The notes beneath the pieces were generated by a model that did no database searches, was not told where the DNA came from, and saw only the letters and a list, made by a program, of their open reading frames with translations. Shown piece after piece: positions 8,202 through 17,461 of a DNA stretch of 41,035 bases (within the stretch, counting starts at the first letter, position 1; every line of letters begins with the position of its first letter). Both the position numbers and the translations under genes were made by a program. Source of the DNA: Gammaproteobacteria bacterium (GTDB lineage Bacteria > Pseudomonadota > Gammaproteobacteria > GRL18); NCBI GenBank assembly GCA_026994225.1, contig JALWRI010000005.1:272704-313738 (forward strand), in the 5' to 3' direction.

Positions 8202-9039
8202 TATTCACTATTTTACGAATAAATAAATAACCTAAATTTAACATAATAAACGCACACAGCAAGACTCCCCAGCCTAAAGGTTCTGTAAATAAACGCATCA
8301 TGTGTGTCGGTTCCATTACATATAATACAATGCCTATAACGATTGGCAATGCTGTCATAAAAATACCTTGTAATCGTCCTTGTGCAGTTAAAGAACGTAT
8401 TTTACCTTCCATCTGTTGCTTTTGACGCATTGTTTCTGATACCCGTTGTAATACCTCTGCTAAATTTCCCCCAATCTCACGAGAAATTTTTACTGCAGAA
8501 ATAAATAATAATATTTCATCCAGGGGCATACGTTTATGCATATTATCTAACGCTTCTTCAAAATCCAAGCCTAGACGCTGTTCTTTTAATAACATTTCAA
8601 ATTCTTGATTAGTAGGAGAAGGCGCATCACTGACAAGTGCTTCTAAAGCATTAATTAAACTAGAACCCGATAACATTGCATTATAAATCATCAGCAATGC
8701 ATCGGGTAGTTGTTGTGCGAACATTTCTTGTCGCCGTTTTTTTAATTGTTTATATATAAAGGGTGGAGAAAAACCAAAAACCAATGCCAACACCAGGGCA
8801 AAGTAAACATTATAGGTAATACCCCAACCTACAATAAATACAATAATAATCGTTAATAAATTCACTACAAATAATTTTTTAGCATCAATAAATAAGAATA
8901 AATCTGCTAAATTACTACTTGCTGAGTCGGTAAATTTTTCTTTATACTGTCGGGCAAATTCTTTTGTTATTGTATACAATGAACCCAGGATAAGGAATGT
9001 TGCAACAAAAACCATAAAGGGAACTAATAACATATCCAT
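8191..9039 (-). CDS. tadB: Tad inner-membrane platform protein TadB
   Basis: A 282-residue T2SSF-domain protein, partner of TadC. It starts with a membrane segment (MLLVPFMVFVATFLILGSLY), then two central segments, the F-domain core (LPDALLMIYNAMLSGSSLINALEALV ... EFEMLLKEQRLGLDFEEALDNMHKRMPLDEILLFISAVKISREIGGNLAEVL) and C-terminal membrane segments. Position between tadA and tadC, and the overlap with tadC, support the assignment. Length is normal for TadB. Confidence 0.92.
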   Translation of the reverse strand: MDMLLVPFMVFVATFLILGSLYTITKEFARQYKEKFTDSASSNLADLFLFIDAKKLFVVNLLTIIIVFIVGWGITYNVYFALVLALVFGFSPPFIYKQLKKRRQEMFAQQLPDALLMIYNAMLSGSSLINALEALVSDAPSPTNQEFEMLLKEQRLGLDFEEALDNMHKRMPLDEILLFISAVKISREIGGNLAEVLQRVSETMRQKQQMEGKIRSLTAQGRLQGIFMTALPIVIGIVLYVMEPTHMMRLFTEPLGWGVLLCAFIMLNLGYLFIRKIVNIDV

Positions 9040-9076
9040 AACAATACCCTATTCTTTATTACCTAAATATTTATGC

Positions 9077-10879
9077 TCAACCATTATTATGGGTATTTTT
9101 AAATATTTTGTAATTAACTGGAATACCCCGTTTACGTAAATCTTCGTAAAATTCAGGAATAACCCCGGTTGCAGTGAAATAGCCTTGTGTTTTACCATTG
9201 GCATCAAAACCTGTTTGTTCAAACTTGAATATTTCAGCAATTTGTATAATACCGCTTTCTACTCCAGTAATTTCACTAATACTGGTTACTATTCGTCGTC
9301 CACAAGAAAAACGCCGTTGTTGAACAACCAGATTAATTGCTGATGCAATTTGATCCCGAATTGCAACAACCGGTAAATCCATACCTGCCATCATCACCAT
9401 AATTTCTACCCGAGAAAGGCAATCACGAGGTGAATTAGCATGAGCGGTAGTCAATGAGCCATCATGTCCGGTATTCATAGCCTGTAACATATCGAGTGCT
9501 TCAGCACCACGACACTCCCCAACAATAATTCTATCTGGACGCATCCGCAAACAATTTCGTACTAATGTACGAATAGTTACTTCTCCTTGTCCTTCCTGAT
9601 TTGCAGGCCGTGCCTCTAAAGTAACTAGATTAGGTTGTGATAAACGTAATTCTGCCGCATCCTCTACTGTAATAATACGTTCATTTTCTGGAATAAAACC
9701 GGATAATACATTTAATAATGTTGTTTTACCTGAACCAGTTCCTCCTGAAACAAGTATATTTCGTTTCATGTGTACCGACATTTTTATAAATTCTACCATC
9801 TCATGATTTAACGTACCGAAATTAATTAAATCCTGGCTATTAATACGTTTTTTCATAAATTTACGAATGGTAATACACGGCCCTTTTAATGCTAGGGGCG
9901 GAATAATAGCATTAACTCGTGAACCATCTTTTAGACGTGCATCAACATATGGTGAACTTTCATCAATACGTCGTCCTAATGGTGCAATAATACGTTCAAT
10001 TGCGGATAATACCGCTTGATGGTTAGAAAAAGTAATTTTTGACTTATGTAATCGCCCTGCACTTTCATAAAAAATTTCATCAAAGCTATTTACCATAATT
10101 TCACTAATGCTTTCTGCTTCGAGTAAATCTTCTAAAGGACCTAACCCCATCGCTTCATCAATCACCATTTTAGCTAATAGCTTTTTATCCACTGATTTAG
10201 GAATGGTTCGTTCCAGATTTTTAATCACTTTGCTAACAATATCAGAGACATCATCTCGGAATTTTTCATCCGAAATTTGAGCAACATTAATACGCCGTAA
10301 ATCCATCTGTTTGATCGTACCTTGATGGACTTTTTGATGCCAGTAACGTAATTCGGTTAACTCCTCTAAATCAATATCTTTTTCTATATATTCCGCTACA
10401 GGTGTTATCGGCATAGTCACTTCATGAGAAGCATAATTACTCATTGTCATAGCAGGGGAAGTGGTCAATGTAGATGTTACAGCAGCCGTATTAGGTGTTT
10501 GTACCGGCATTTGAGTTGGCGCAGCAGATTGTGTAAATCCTGTTGGAGTTGGTATATCTTCTGTCGTTTTTACAGATTTTGCCATTTGATTACCTGCAGT
10601 GATATACAGATAATAATCACCAATAGCAATCGTATCTTCTTTACTTAAAGGACCATGTCGATTAATACGGTTGCCATTAACAAAAGTCCCGTATTCACTA
10701 CCACAGTCTTCAATAAATACCCCACCATTATTATGATCAATAATAGCGTGTAATTTAGAAACATTCCGTCCACGTAAAATAATAGAATTACCACGTGCCT
10801 TGCCGATTAAACAATCATTAGTAAAACGTTGTTCTGCAACATTTGTCCCCTTTTTAGTGGTAACTTTTAATTCAAACAT
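9077..10879 (-). CDS. tadA: FHA-domain fused TadA/CpaF secretion ATPase
   Basis: TadA powers Flp pilus assembly from the cytoplasmic side. This 600-residue version carries an extra N-terminal FHA domain (about 1-95: [24 protein letters not shown] and [15 protein letters not shown]), a Pro/Thr/Ala-rich linker (about 105-160), then the type II/IV secretion ATPase. Walker A GGTGSGKT is at 379-386, the Walker B region [14 protein letters not shown] at about 450-463, and [15 protein letters not shown] at 470-484. FHA domains bind phosphothreonine, so control by Ser/Thr phosphorylation is plausible; the window encodes a Ser/Thr kinase-containing protein at 32236-37551, but a link is speculation. 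Most TadA/CpaF proteins lack this domain. The ATG has a distant AGGA. Confidence 0.93.
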   Translation of the reverse strand: MFELKVTTKKGTNVAEQRFTNDCLIGKARGNSIILRGRNVSKLHAIIDHNNGGVFIEDCGSEYGTFVNGNRINRHGPLSKEDTIAIGDYYLYITAGNQMAKSVKTTEDIPTPTGFTQSAAPTQMPVQTPNTAAVTSTLTTSPAMTMSNYASHEVTMPITPVAEYIEKDIDLEELTELRYWHQKVHQGTIKQMDLRRINVAQISDEKFRDDVSDIVSKVIKNLERTIPKSVDKKLLAKMVIDEAMGLGPLEDLLEAESISEIMVNSFDEIFYESAGRLHKSKITFSNHQAVLSAIERIIAPLGRRIDESSPYVDARLKDGSRVNAIIPPLALKGPCITIRKFMKKRINSQDLINFGTLNHEMVEFIKMSVHMKRNILVSGGTGSGKTTLLNVLSGFIPENERIITVEDAAELRLSQPNLVTLEARPANQEGQGEVTIRTLVRNCLRMRPDRIIVGECRGAEALDMLQAMNTGHDGSLTTAHANSPRDCLSRVEIMVMMAGMDLPVVAIRDQIASAINLVVQQRRFSCGRRIVTSISEITGVESGIIQIAEIFKFEQTGFDANGKTQGYFTATGVIPEFYEDLRKRGIPVNYKIFKNTHNNG

Positions 10880-10940
10880 GCAATATGAGATTTCCTATAA
10901 AAGAAATAGACTATAAACATAAAAAACACACTATCAACAC

Positions 10941-10973
10941 AAACACCTGTATAGTAATGCTATACAGGTGTTT
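10941..10973. terminator. Strong 14-bp hairpin between the secretin and tadA
   Basis: AAACACCTGTATAG (10941-10954) pairs perfectly with CTATACAGGTGTTT (10960-10973) around a TAATG loop. On the minus strand (direction of the operon) it sits just after the secretin stop, but the following sequence is not a clean U-run, so it may act as an attenuator or an mRNA-stabilising structure rather than a full terminator. On the plus strand it ends in TTTTT. Confidence 0.65.
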
Positions 10974-10979
10974 TTAAGG

Positions 10980-12764
10980 TTAGTCTAATAACGTGCTTTC
11001 AGTGAAAGTACCAATCGTTTTAATAATTTCATCCGCACGATTTTGTAATGTTTGAGTTACCCCTCCTTTTTCTACTACTGTAGGCGTAACAAACACGACT
11101 AATTCCAATTCACGGGTTTCTTTGCGTTTATTACGGAATAAATCCCCTAAAATTCCAGGCATATCACCTAAAAAGGGTAATTTACTGACTGCATTAGATA
11201 CATCTACGGTTAATAGACCAGCAAGTACCATCGTTTCCCCATTTTTAGTATTAAATACAGAAGTCATTTTACGTACTTTAAAACCAACAACTCGTCCAAA
11301 ATCAGTTTCAATAAATAAACTCGGATCGGGCGCACTCACTTCTGCTTCAATCGTTGCCATGATATTACCATCATCATCCACCGCAGGTTCAATTTTCAAC
11401 ATAATACCAAACTTTTTATATTCTACCGTCAGACCATTTAATGCACCACCTGTAGGCTGAGGGTAATCGCCTCCTGATTGGAAAGTTGCTTTACTACCGT
11501 TACGTGTACTAAGACGAGGCGCAGATAAAATACTTGCTTCGCCAGATTCTACCGCTAAATTAATAACTGAATTAATTTCAGAACTAATCCCTATAAAACT
11601 TTGACTATCACCTAAATTAGTCCCTTCAAATGCACCATCATTTGCTGTTAAATTAATACCATCTGTAAAGAATTTAGAAAATCCGGCTGAAAGACCACCA
11701 ATGGCTTCACCCCAATCAACCCCTAAATTACTGTCCCCAGTTTTTGAAAATTCAACAATTTTTACGTCCAATAACACCATTTTATCTAAGTGAATTTTAG
11801 GAACAGCATGGATTTTTGTTAAATTAATCGCATTGGTTGTCGCTACGATAGACTCCACCCGAAGTTTATCTTTTATATCAATATCTCCTTCTAATACAAT
11901 TTTACCATCAATTTGACGTGCATTGAGTCCATCAATATCTTTAATCAATGCCCGTACTGCTGCTAAATCATTTGCTGTATCTTTCTCTGTCACATTAACA
12001 AATAGAATTTTCTCACGTTTACCTTTGTGCCAAATAACAATATCAGTATTACCTTTTTTCTCTGCAATAATTAACAGTTTATTATTACCAATCACAGAAG
12101 TACTTACCACGCTGGTATTACCTATAGCCACACTTTTTATACCTGGCACGGGTAATACTTTTACTCCCCCTACTCGCATTTCAATTAAATTGCTATAACC
12201 TACTGGACTGGGACGCTGACTTACATTCGCTGTTGCGACCATATTACTCTGTGCTGTAGTAGAATGTACTGTCAATGTTTGACCAGGCTGTAAAAAATCA
12301 TTGACATCCAAATTGTTCCAGGAAACCAGATCATGCACGGTTACATGGTATTGCTGTGCAATTTCCCATAAACTATCTCCCTTTACTACAGTGTAGGTAT
12401 GTGTAGTACCTTTATCCAATATAGGAGTTTCACTTGCTACATCAATATCCAATTTTTGTACTGAAGGTTGTGCTGATTTACTCACATCCACCGTTACATG
12501 AATAACGACTTTTTGATTGTCCTCTTGTGTAACTACCACATCTGTTTCACCATGTCGATTTGCAGTAATCATTAATTGACCACTCGGTAATGCGGTGGTT
12601 TGTACAATACTAGGATCAATAATATTAATATTTTGTATCTCTCCTAATTGTATAATCTCATTATGTCCTCTTTCTAACACAATAGATTGATTATTATCAC
12701 TTAATGCATAATGACTGCATAACAATAAAGCGAATGCAGAAATAAGTCGGATAGGTAACTTCAT
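10980..12764 (-). CDS. Tad secretin (CpaC/RcpA type) with an inserted LysM domain
   Basis: This protein forms the outer-membrane channel for the Flp pilus. The 594 residues begin with a signal peptide (about 1-22), then a pilus N-terminal domain (about 26-90, ending TANRHGETDVVVTQ), a LysM domain (about 122-168: TYTVVKGDSLWEIAQQYHVTVHDLVSWNNLDVNDFLQPGQTLTV), a second pilus N-terminal-like domain (about 194-258, EMRVGGVKVLPVPG ... AEKKGNTDIVIW), a BON-like region (about 263-325) and the secretin domain (about 330-575, including SAPRLSTRNGSKATFQSGGDYP and MVLAGLL). LysM binds peptidoglycan-type glycans, so it may anchor the secretin to the cell wall. GGGAG precedes the ATG. Confidence 0.92.
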   Translation of the reverse strand: MKLPIRLISAFALLLCSHYALSDNNQSIVLERGHNEIIQLGEIQNINIIDPSIVQTTALPSGQLMITANRHGETDVVVTQEDNQKVVIHVTVDVSKSAQPSVQKLDIDVASETPILDKGTTHTYTVVKGDSLWEIAQQYHVTVHDLVSWNNLDVNDFLQPGQTLTVHSTTAQSNMVATANVSQRPSPVGYSNLIEMRVGGVKVLPVPGIKSVAIGNTSVVSTSVIGNNKLLIIAEKKGNTDIVIWHKGKREKILFVNVTEKDTANDLAAVRALIKDIDGLNARQIDGKIVLEGDIDIKDKLRVESIVATTNAINLTKIHAVPKIHLDKMVLLDVKIVEFSKTGDSNLGVDWGEAIGGLSAGFSKFFTDGINLTANDGAFEGTNLGDSQSFIGISSEINSVINLAVESGEASILSAPRLSTRNGSKATFQSGGDYPQPTGGALNGLTVEYKKFGIMLKIEPAVDDDGNIMATIEAEVSAPDPSLFIETDFGRVVGFKVRKMTSVFNTKNGETMVLAGLLTVDVSNAVSKLPFLGDMPGILGDLFRNKRKETRELELVVFVTPTVVEKGGVTQTLQNRADEIIKTIGTFTESTLLD

Positions 12765-12788
12765 AAATTCTCCCGGTAATAGTAATTA

Positions 12789-12818
12789 TTATTAGTTATC
12801 GGCTATAAAGATTGACAA
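12789..12818 (-). promoter_or_regulatory. Weak candidate promoter before the secretin gene
   Basis: On the minus strand TTGTCA (12813-12818) and TAATAA (12789-12794) are separated by 18 bp, upstream of the secretin start at 12764. It lies in the 199-bp gap after cpaB, the longest gap inside the distal part of the locus, which would allow a second transcription start. The same gap holds a small palindrome, ACAGT-TT-ACTGT, near 12840. Consensus match is modest. Confidence 0.3.
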
Positions 12819-12963
12819 TATATCTGTTAATAACATCTAACAGTTTACTGTACATATCTTTAGTGTTTTATTTTCATTATTATAAATGTAGTATAGTTAA
12901 GTATAAAGAAGATACTTATTGCTGTGTGTATCGTATAATGTTTTTTTTATTTCAGCAATCTAC

Positions 12964-13860
12964 TCATTCGTTATTTATATTTATAACTGAACGTTTTTCA
13001 GTGGTTACTGATCCTTGACCGCCCTTTCCTCCAAGAAAATACTGTACTTGTCCACCATCATCTTTCTTTGTACCATATAACGCTTCTTCTAACGTTAATT
13101 CCTTGAATTTACTTTTCATAGAATTATCGGAACGATTACGTAACATAGCAACTATATCCCCTTTTTTCTGCGCTAAGGTCACTCTTGCCGCATCTCTAGT
13201 GCTTAATGCCAATGTTAGCGTACTATATCCCCGTTCTAATTTTCGTTTATCAATTAATTCTAAATTATCATCCACCGTTATTTTGCCTGTTGCTAACACT
13301 AAAATATTAGATAATAAAGGTATTAACATCGTATCCCCTTTATTTCCTCCAGCTGCCTTGTTGACTGCCTCATTCATGGCACTACTATTGATCAAGGCAT
13401 GTAAATCAACATGATCACCAGGGCGAATCATTGATTCAGACGACATTCTTGAATCCACATCAATCGTTACAGCACGTTCCCCTGGTTTTAGTAAATCTGA
13501 AAATTGTTGTACGCCTGAACTAGCTAAATAACGACCTATCAAGGGCTTACCTGGTGACATAGGTTCTAGCAAGGTAGCCCCTTTTACTGATGCAAATTGT
13601 TTTGGACTAATCGCATTATCAGGAATAAAGTCTTCAGGAATTTCACGGATAGACATATTCCTCTCACTGACGACATCCCCTGGTTTTAACATACGGGTCG
13701 CTACTACAACAGGCCGTTTTATTTGATCCTGCTTGAGTAAGGAGCTACGTAAATCTTGCTCTTGCTGTTCTAAATAATTAATAGACAACCATGCTGCACC
13801 TGCTGCAAGAATAATGGCTGTAGAGATTAATAAACTATTATTTAATGTTGTTTTTTTCAT
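12964..13860 (-). CDS. cpaB: Flp pilus assembly protein CpaB/RcpC
   Basis: CpaB/RcpC is a periplasmic, membrane-anchored protein of the Tad apparatus that works with the secretin. The 298 residues begin with one membrane segment (LLISTAIILAAGAAWLSINYL), followed by a SAF domain (VVVATRMLKPGDVVSERNMSIREIPEDFIPDNAIS) and the CpaB core (LKPGERAVTIDVDSRMSSESMIRPGDHVDLHAL, LVLATGK, YSTLTLALSTRDAARVTLAQKKGDIVAMLRN). It lies 10 bp downstream of the small Flp-like gene. Confidence 0.9.
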   Translation of the reverse strand: MKKTTLNNSLLISTAIILAAGAAWLSINYLEQQEQDLRSSLLKQDQIKRPVVVATRMLKPGDVVSERNMSIREIPEDFIPDNAISPKQFASVKGATLLEPMSPGKPLIGRYLASSGVQQFSDLLKPGERAVTIDVDSRMSSESMIRPGDHVDLHALINSSAMNEAVNKAAGGNKGDTMLIPLLSNILVLATGKITVDDNLELIDKRKLERGYSTLTLALSTRDAARVTLAQKKGDIVAMLRNRSDNSMKSKFKELTLEEALYGTKKDDGGQVQYFLGGKGGQGSVTTEKRSVININNE

Positions 13861-13870
13861 CCGCTAAATG

Positions 13871-14056
13871 TTAATCCTCAAAAATAGGTGGCATACTAGC
13901 TGCGTAAGCATACGCATCATATTGATCAATAATAGCATTCATTAACATCTCTACAGCACTTTCGCCGCCAGGTGTTAATGGCACTAACAATGCAACGACC
14001 AATGCAACAGCAACTACCAGGTATTCAACCATCGCCTGACCAGTTTGTTTTGGCAT
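13871..14056 (-). CDS. Small Flp/TadE-like pseudopilin
   Basis: A 61-residue protein with a class III prepilin signal: MPKQTG^QAMVEYLVVAVALVVALLV, with Glu at +5 and Tyr at +6 as in Flp pilins. The mature part is about 55 residues with a short acidic tail (IDQYDAYAYAASMPPIFED). Size and motif fit an Flp-like minor pilin. A GGGGTG ribosome binding site lies just upstream. It could be a second pilin subunit; the major pilin candidate is the gene at 17462. Confidence 0.75.
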   Translation of the reverse strand: MPKQTGQAMVEYLVVAVALVVALLVPLTPGGESAVEMLMNAIIDQYDAYAYAASMPPIFED

Positions 14057-14103
14057 CTTCTCACCCCCTGTTGATCATCTATACTTTTGTCCTGACTAAT
14101 TGA

Positions 14104-14775
14104 TTAATGCCCTACTTTTACCGCAGTCATATACGTATTTCCTTGTGAACGAGAAAACGTTACATTCAATTCTTCCCCACCACGTTGCATCAATAAAGCC
14201 GGCACATTAGCAGGACTTTGCGTTACCCAGCCATCTTGTGCATAATATTCTGTTAAAAACTCTTTATTTTCCTGTACAGAGGCTTTATTAAACATCACTA
14301 ATGTTTGTGATTTTTTTCCTCCATCAGTACTGCGAATATCCTGCACTACCGTTGTTCCATTCAAACGGGGAAAATCTGCTCCAAGTTTTGGCAACCGTGC
14401 ATCATCGTCAGGCAATAATGTTAACCCAAGATAGCCTCGACATCCAGCCTTATTACCTTCTAATTTTGCAGTAAAAAAATAATCCCCTTCTTTATGACTA
14501 ATAATTTTCCAATTAGCGAGTGCATCTTCAACATATCCAGGGTTATTTGGATCATTGCTTTGCCATTCTTGACGATAAAATCCTAACGTTTCCTCAAGAC
14601 TTTCTTTACTTTTTAATTCCCAAGCCTGCATCGATACACCGTTTACTATCATATTTTCTGCTACTATGGAAATTTTTGCTTTATCAGGGAAAGGAAAATC
14701 AGGCCAGCCTTTAGCAAAGCTGCCTGAAGTAAGAAAAAAGGAGAGGGAAAAGATAAAAGTAAATAATCGTAACAT
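14104..14775 (-). CDS. Secreted protein of unknown function within the Tad locus
   Basis: A 223-residue protein with a clear signal peptide (MLRLFTFIFSLSFFLTSGSFA, cut before KGWPDF). The mature part has no membrane segment. The start shares one base with the stop of the upstream TadE-like gene (TGATG), indicating translational coupling to pilus genes. The sequence includes ESLEETLGFYRQEWQ, GCRGYLGLTLLP and YYAQDGWVTQSP, a pattern suggesting two repeats of one small alpha/beta fold, but I do not recognise a family. A periplasmic accessory role in pilus assembly is inferred from context only. Confidence 0.75.
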   Translation of the reverse strand: MLRLFTFIFSLSFFLTSGSFAKGWPDFPFPDKAKISIVAENMIVNGVSMQAWELKSKESLEETLGFYRQEWQSNDPNNPGYVEDALANWKIISHKEGDYFFTAKLEGNKAGCRGYLGLTLLPDDDARLPKLGADFPRLNGTTVVQDIRSTDGGKKSQTLVMFNKASVQENKEFLTEYYAQDGWVTQSPANVPALLMQRGGEELNVTFSRSQGNTYMTAVKVGH

Positions 14776-15665
14776 CAGTAATTACACCTCTTTGGTTTAT
14801 AGTCAGCACCCCATCCTAAACGTTGGTCGGGAACAGCATCTACATCAACATGCCCTAAATTCAGGCAATCAGAACTAAATTCTTTAAACATGGGTAAACT
14901 CCCAGCGACATCTTGTACTAATTCTACACCATCCATTACTTGACCAGTAATAGGTAATTGCTCTAGTGCACCAAAAATGGTTAAACGAGCTGCCTTATTG
15001 CGTGCATCATCAGGACCACCAGCATTCCAACCGGTTGCTAATAATTTATGTTTGCGCTGAATACCAATGCTTTTAGAGGCATTATTATCAGATTGCAATA
15101 TTTTTGGTAATGTTGCAAATTTTACCCCTACGCTACTGGTATATACACCTGTATTACTAAAGGCATCACCACCTAATAATTCCAGCACTTCATACACTGC
15201 ATTTTCCAAACCTCCAACACCTAATCCTGACATATCCATGCCCGTTTGCTTCTCTTTTGTTTTAGTCACGCTACCATTAGAACCATAAGATGCTAATATT
15301 GCCCCACGGTTTGTCTTATCTGCAGAAGGAATATCTCGTAACATCGGATTTAAGCCATCTTGCCATGCCCAATTTTTATCTTTATCTTCGGCATCAATGG
15401 CACGGTCATATTTATTAAAAAACCGCCAATTTACTTCTCGTTTTAACTGTGTTTCTGTTTTTACCGCAGCATCTGTATCACCACCAGGATCTTTTTGGAA
15501 CCATGCGGTACGCTCCCATGCAACATAGCGTGAGGCTTGTTCCACACTATGACGTGTTTCAATATATTTAACCAATAACACCATACCAATCAGTAAAGGT
15601 ACTAAAATAAATACTGCTGTAAATAAAAACTCAGTAATTGCTTGTCCACGCTGTTGTATTGTCAT
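14775..15665 (-). CDS. TadE-like pseudopilin
   Basis: A 296-residue protein starting MTIQQRG^QAITEFLFTAVFILVPLLIGMVLLVKY, a class III prepilin signal with Glu at +5, followed by the TadE-type region VEQASRYVAWERTAWF. The rest is a large hydrophilic extracytoplasmic domain. It is longer than classical TadE. It lies between a TadG-like gene (33 bp upstream) and the unknown secreted protein (1-bp overlap). The ribosome binding site GAGGGG lies 8-13 bp before the ATG. Confidence 0.82.
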   Translation of the reverse strand: MTIQQRGQAITEFLFTAVFILVPLLIGMVLLVKYIETRHSVEQASRYVAWERTAWFQKDPGGDTDAAVKTETQLKREVNWRFFNKYDRAIDAEDKDKNWAWQDGLNPMLRDIPSADKTNRGAILASYGSNGSVTKTKEKQTGMDMSGLGVGGLENAVYEVLELLGGDAFSNTGVYTSSVGVKFATLPKILQSDNNASKSIGIQRKHKLLATGWNAGGPDDARNKAARLTIFGALEQLPITGQVMDGVELVQDVAGSLPMFKEFSSDCLNLGHVDVDAVPDQRLGWGADYKPKRCNY

Positions 15666-15698
15666 GTTGATTTCCCCTCTCTATTTCACCACAATTGC

Positions 15699-17219
15699 TT
15701 ACTCTTCTGAAGCTATCAGGGTAAACCGCCGTTCTGCCTTAGTTGGTTCTACCAACCGAGGTTGCCAAAATGGATTATATAAATTGCCATGTTCTACTCG
15801 TCCATCTCGTCTGCGCCAAATATCTCTAGGGCGTGCAAAATAAGATTCACCTTTTGCTAAAGTAGTTAATCCTGGTCTATCATCTCCCCTAAAATGTGCA
15901 TCGCCCCCATTTTTAATATCCATTTCCTCAATGCCTAATAATGTATCTTGATCTTTTTTCATATTAGTAGTACGAATACTTTCTCCTGCCTTACTACCCG
16001 AAGTTGGTGCAAAAGGTTTACTAAATACTGAGTAAATAGGGGTAGCAGTATCTACGTATCCTTCATCTCGCAGATCATAAAATTGTTGTAAGCCATCATA
16101 ACTTTCGGTTAAGGCTGTATGTGCGCCATTCGAAATAATATCCCCGTAACACACTGCCATATTACTGGCAAAATTATTATCTTTCCACGTATTACCCCAT
16201 CTGTCATCATCTTTCGTATCCAGGCAATTAATACTATCTACAAATGCAGAACTCCCATCATTGGTAAAAGATGCCCCCCAACCTAACGGCATATCCACAT
16301 CATCTATACCTAACTTATTCATCAATTTGGAAAAATCCACTTCCAAGTCGATGGTATCTATCGCACTGATAGTTTTAAAATCTTCACTAAATTCAGTGCC
16401 TCCTGCTTTATGCAAGCGTATATCTATACCCAGCAACCCTACATTAAACCAGTCGTAAGTTCGACTGGCAGAAAAAGAATCGCGTGAATCTTGCGTTACT
16501 TCTCTAAATTCACCTAAACGTTCACAATAAATCCCGCTATCATCTTTATTCTCACAAGGATCACCCAAACCAGGATTAGAAGGATTATTACTATTTTCTA
16601 CCCGAATATAATCTTCGGTATAACGTTTTATTTGTTTATCTAAATTAAATGCAATATTAAACCATTCAATTTCTGGATCATTGACTTCTACACTACCTGC
16701 TGCAGCATCTACTGCAGAAAGCCCAACAAATACACTAAAGACCAACTGTGAAGTAGATAAGGTTTTCACCATAATATTATTTAACATAATCGCTACGGAA
16801 GTGAGTTGATCGGTCAGTTGTGAAGCGGCACTTGTAACGGGTGATAATGCTGCAATCGGAGCAAAAATAAATCCTATAAAGGGAATCCCTGCCGCAATAG
16901 TGGCATTTTTAGTAATTTGATCGGTCATACGCATCCAGGAGCTTAACCCTACCATTTGTGCGATAGAGACATGACTCGCTACCATTGCTCGATTCGTATA
17001 CGCTTTAAAGTTTAAATCCCGTGATTGAAAACTTGCTAAGGTATACATTGCTGCATCTGCGGCATTTTGTAAACGAATTTTATTGGTAGTAATTTGACCG
17101 CTGTTATACAGATAGTACATGACTAATATCATTGCAGCAAGCAGTATTAATGGTAATACCGCAGCCTGACCTGTTTGTTGTTGTAAGGAAATGGATCTAT
17201 CAACAGAGCTATGTCGCAT
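15699..17219 (-). CDS. TadG-like pilus assembly protein
   Basis: A 506-residue protein with an N-terminal TadG-type segment: QQTGQAAVLPLILLAAMILVMYYLYNSGQ, then KIRLQNAADAAMYTLASFQSRDLNFKAYTNRAMVASHVSIAQM. That pattern is typical of the TadE/G-like family. Unlike the other prepilin-like proteins here it has Leu, not Glu, at +5 after the G^Q site, so it is probably not processed as a pilin. Two hydrophobic stretches (about 105-140 and 150-170) may add membrane contacts; the large remainder is predicted outside the cytoplasm. It follows flp by 242 bp. Confidence 0.8.
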   Translation of the reverse strand: MRHSSVDRSISLQQQTGQAAVLPLILLAAMILVMYYLYNSGQITTNKIRLQNAADAAMYTLASFQSRDLNFKAYTNRAMVASHVSIAQMVGLSSWMRMTDQITKNATIAAGIPFIGFIFAPIAALSPVTSAASQLTDQLTSVAIMLNNIMVKTLSTSQLVFSVFVGLSAVDAAAGSVEVNDPEIEWFNIAFNLDKQIKRYTEDYIRVENSNNPSNPGLGDPCENKDDSGIYCERLGEFREVTQDSRDSFSASRTYDWFNVGLLGIDIRLHKAGGTEFSEDFKTISAIDTIDLEVDFSKLMNKLGIDDVDMPLGWGASFTNDGSSAFVDSINCLDTKDDDRWGNTWKDNNFASNMAVCYGDIISNGAHTALTESYDGLQQFYDLRDEGYVDTATPIYSVFSKPFAPTSGSKAGESIRTTNMKKDQDTLLGIEEMDIKNGGDAHFRGDDRPGLTTLAKGESYFARPRDIWRRRDGRVEHGNLYNPFWQPRLVEPTKAERRFTLIASEE

Positions 17220-17461
17220 AATTAATATGCCCTGAAAGTGATTAATATATAGTATAAGGTTGTTGACCTTATGCTTAAATGGAAGAAATAACTATACCCA
17301 TAGTGTAGTATATAATGTATCTATTATCGACCTAAAACGGTAGACTTTATTATTCTGTTTTTTACATAGAGTGAATCCCCATATCCATGCAATAATATGA
17401 CACGAATACGGAGGAGATTTGCTCAAACTCAAGGTAAATATTAGCTCATTATGAATATAAC

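Noticed and set aside
9049-9240. Minus-strand frame of 63 codons near the end of tadA
   Set aside because: It is an alternative frame of the tadA 3' end with no independent support.
12812-13018. Plus-strand frame of 68 codons
   Set aside because: It lies in the A/T-rich gap and runs antisense over the end of cpaB; no ribosome binding site or family features.
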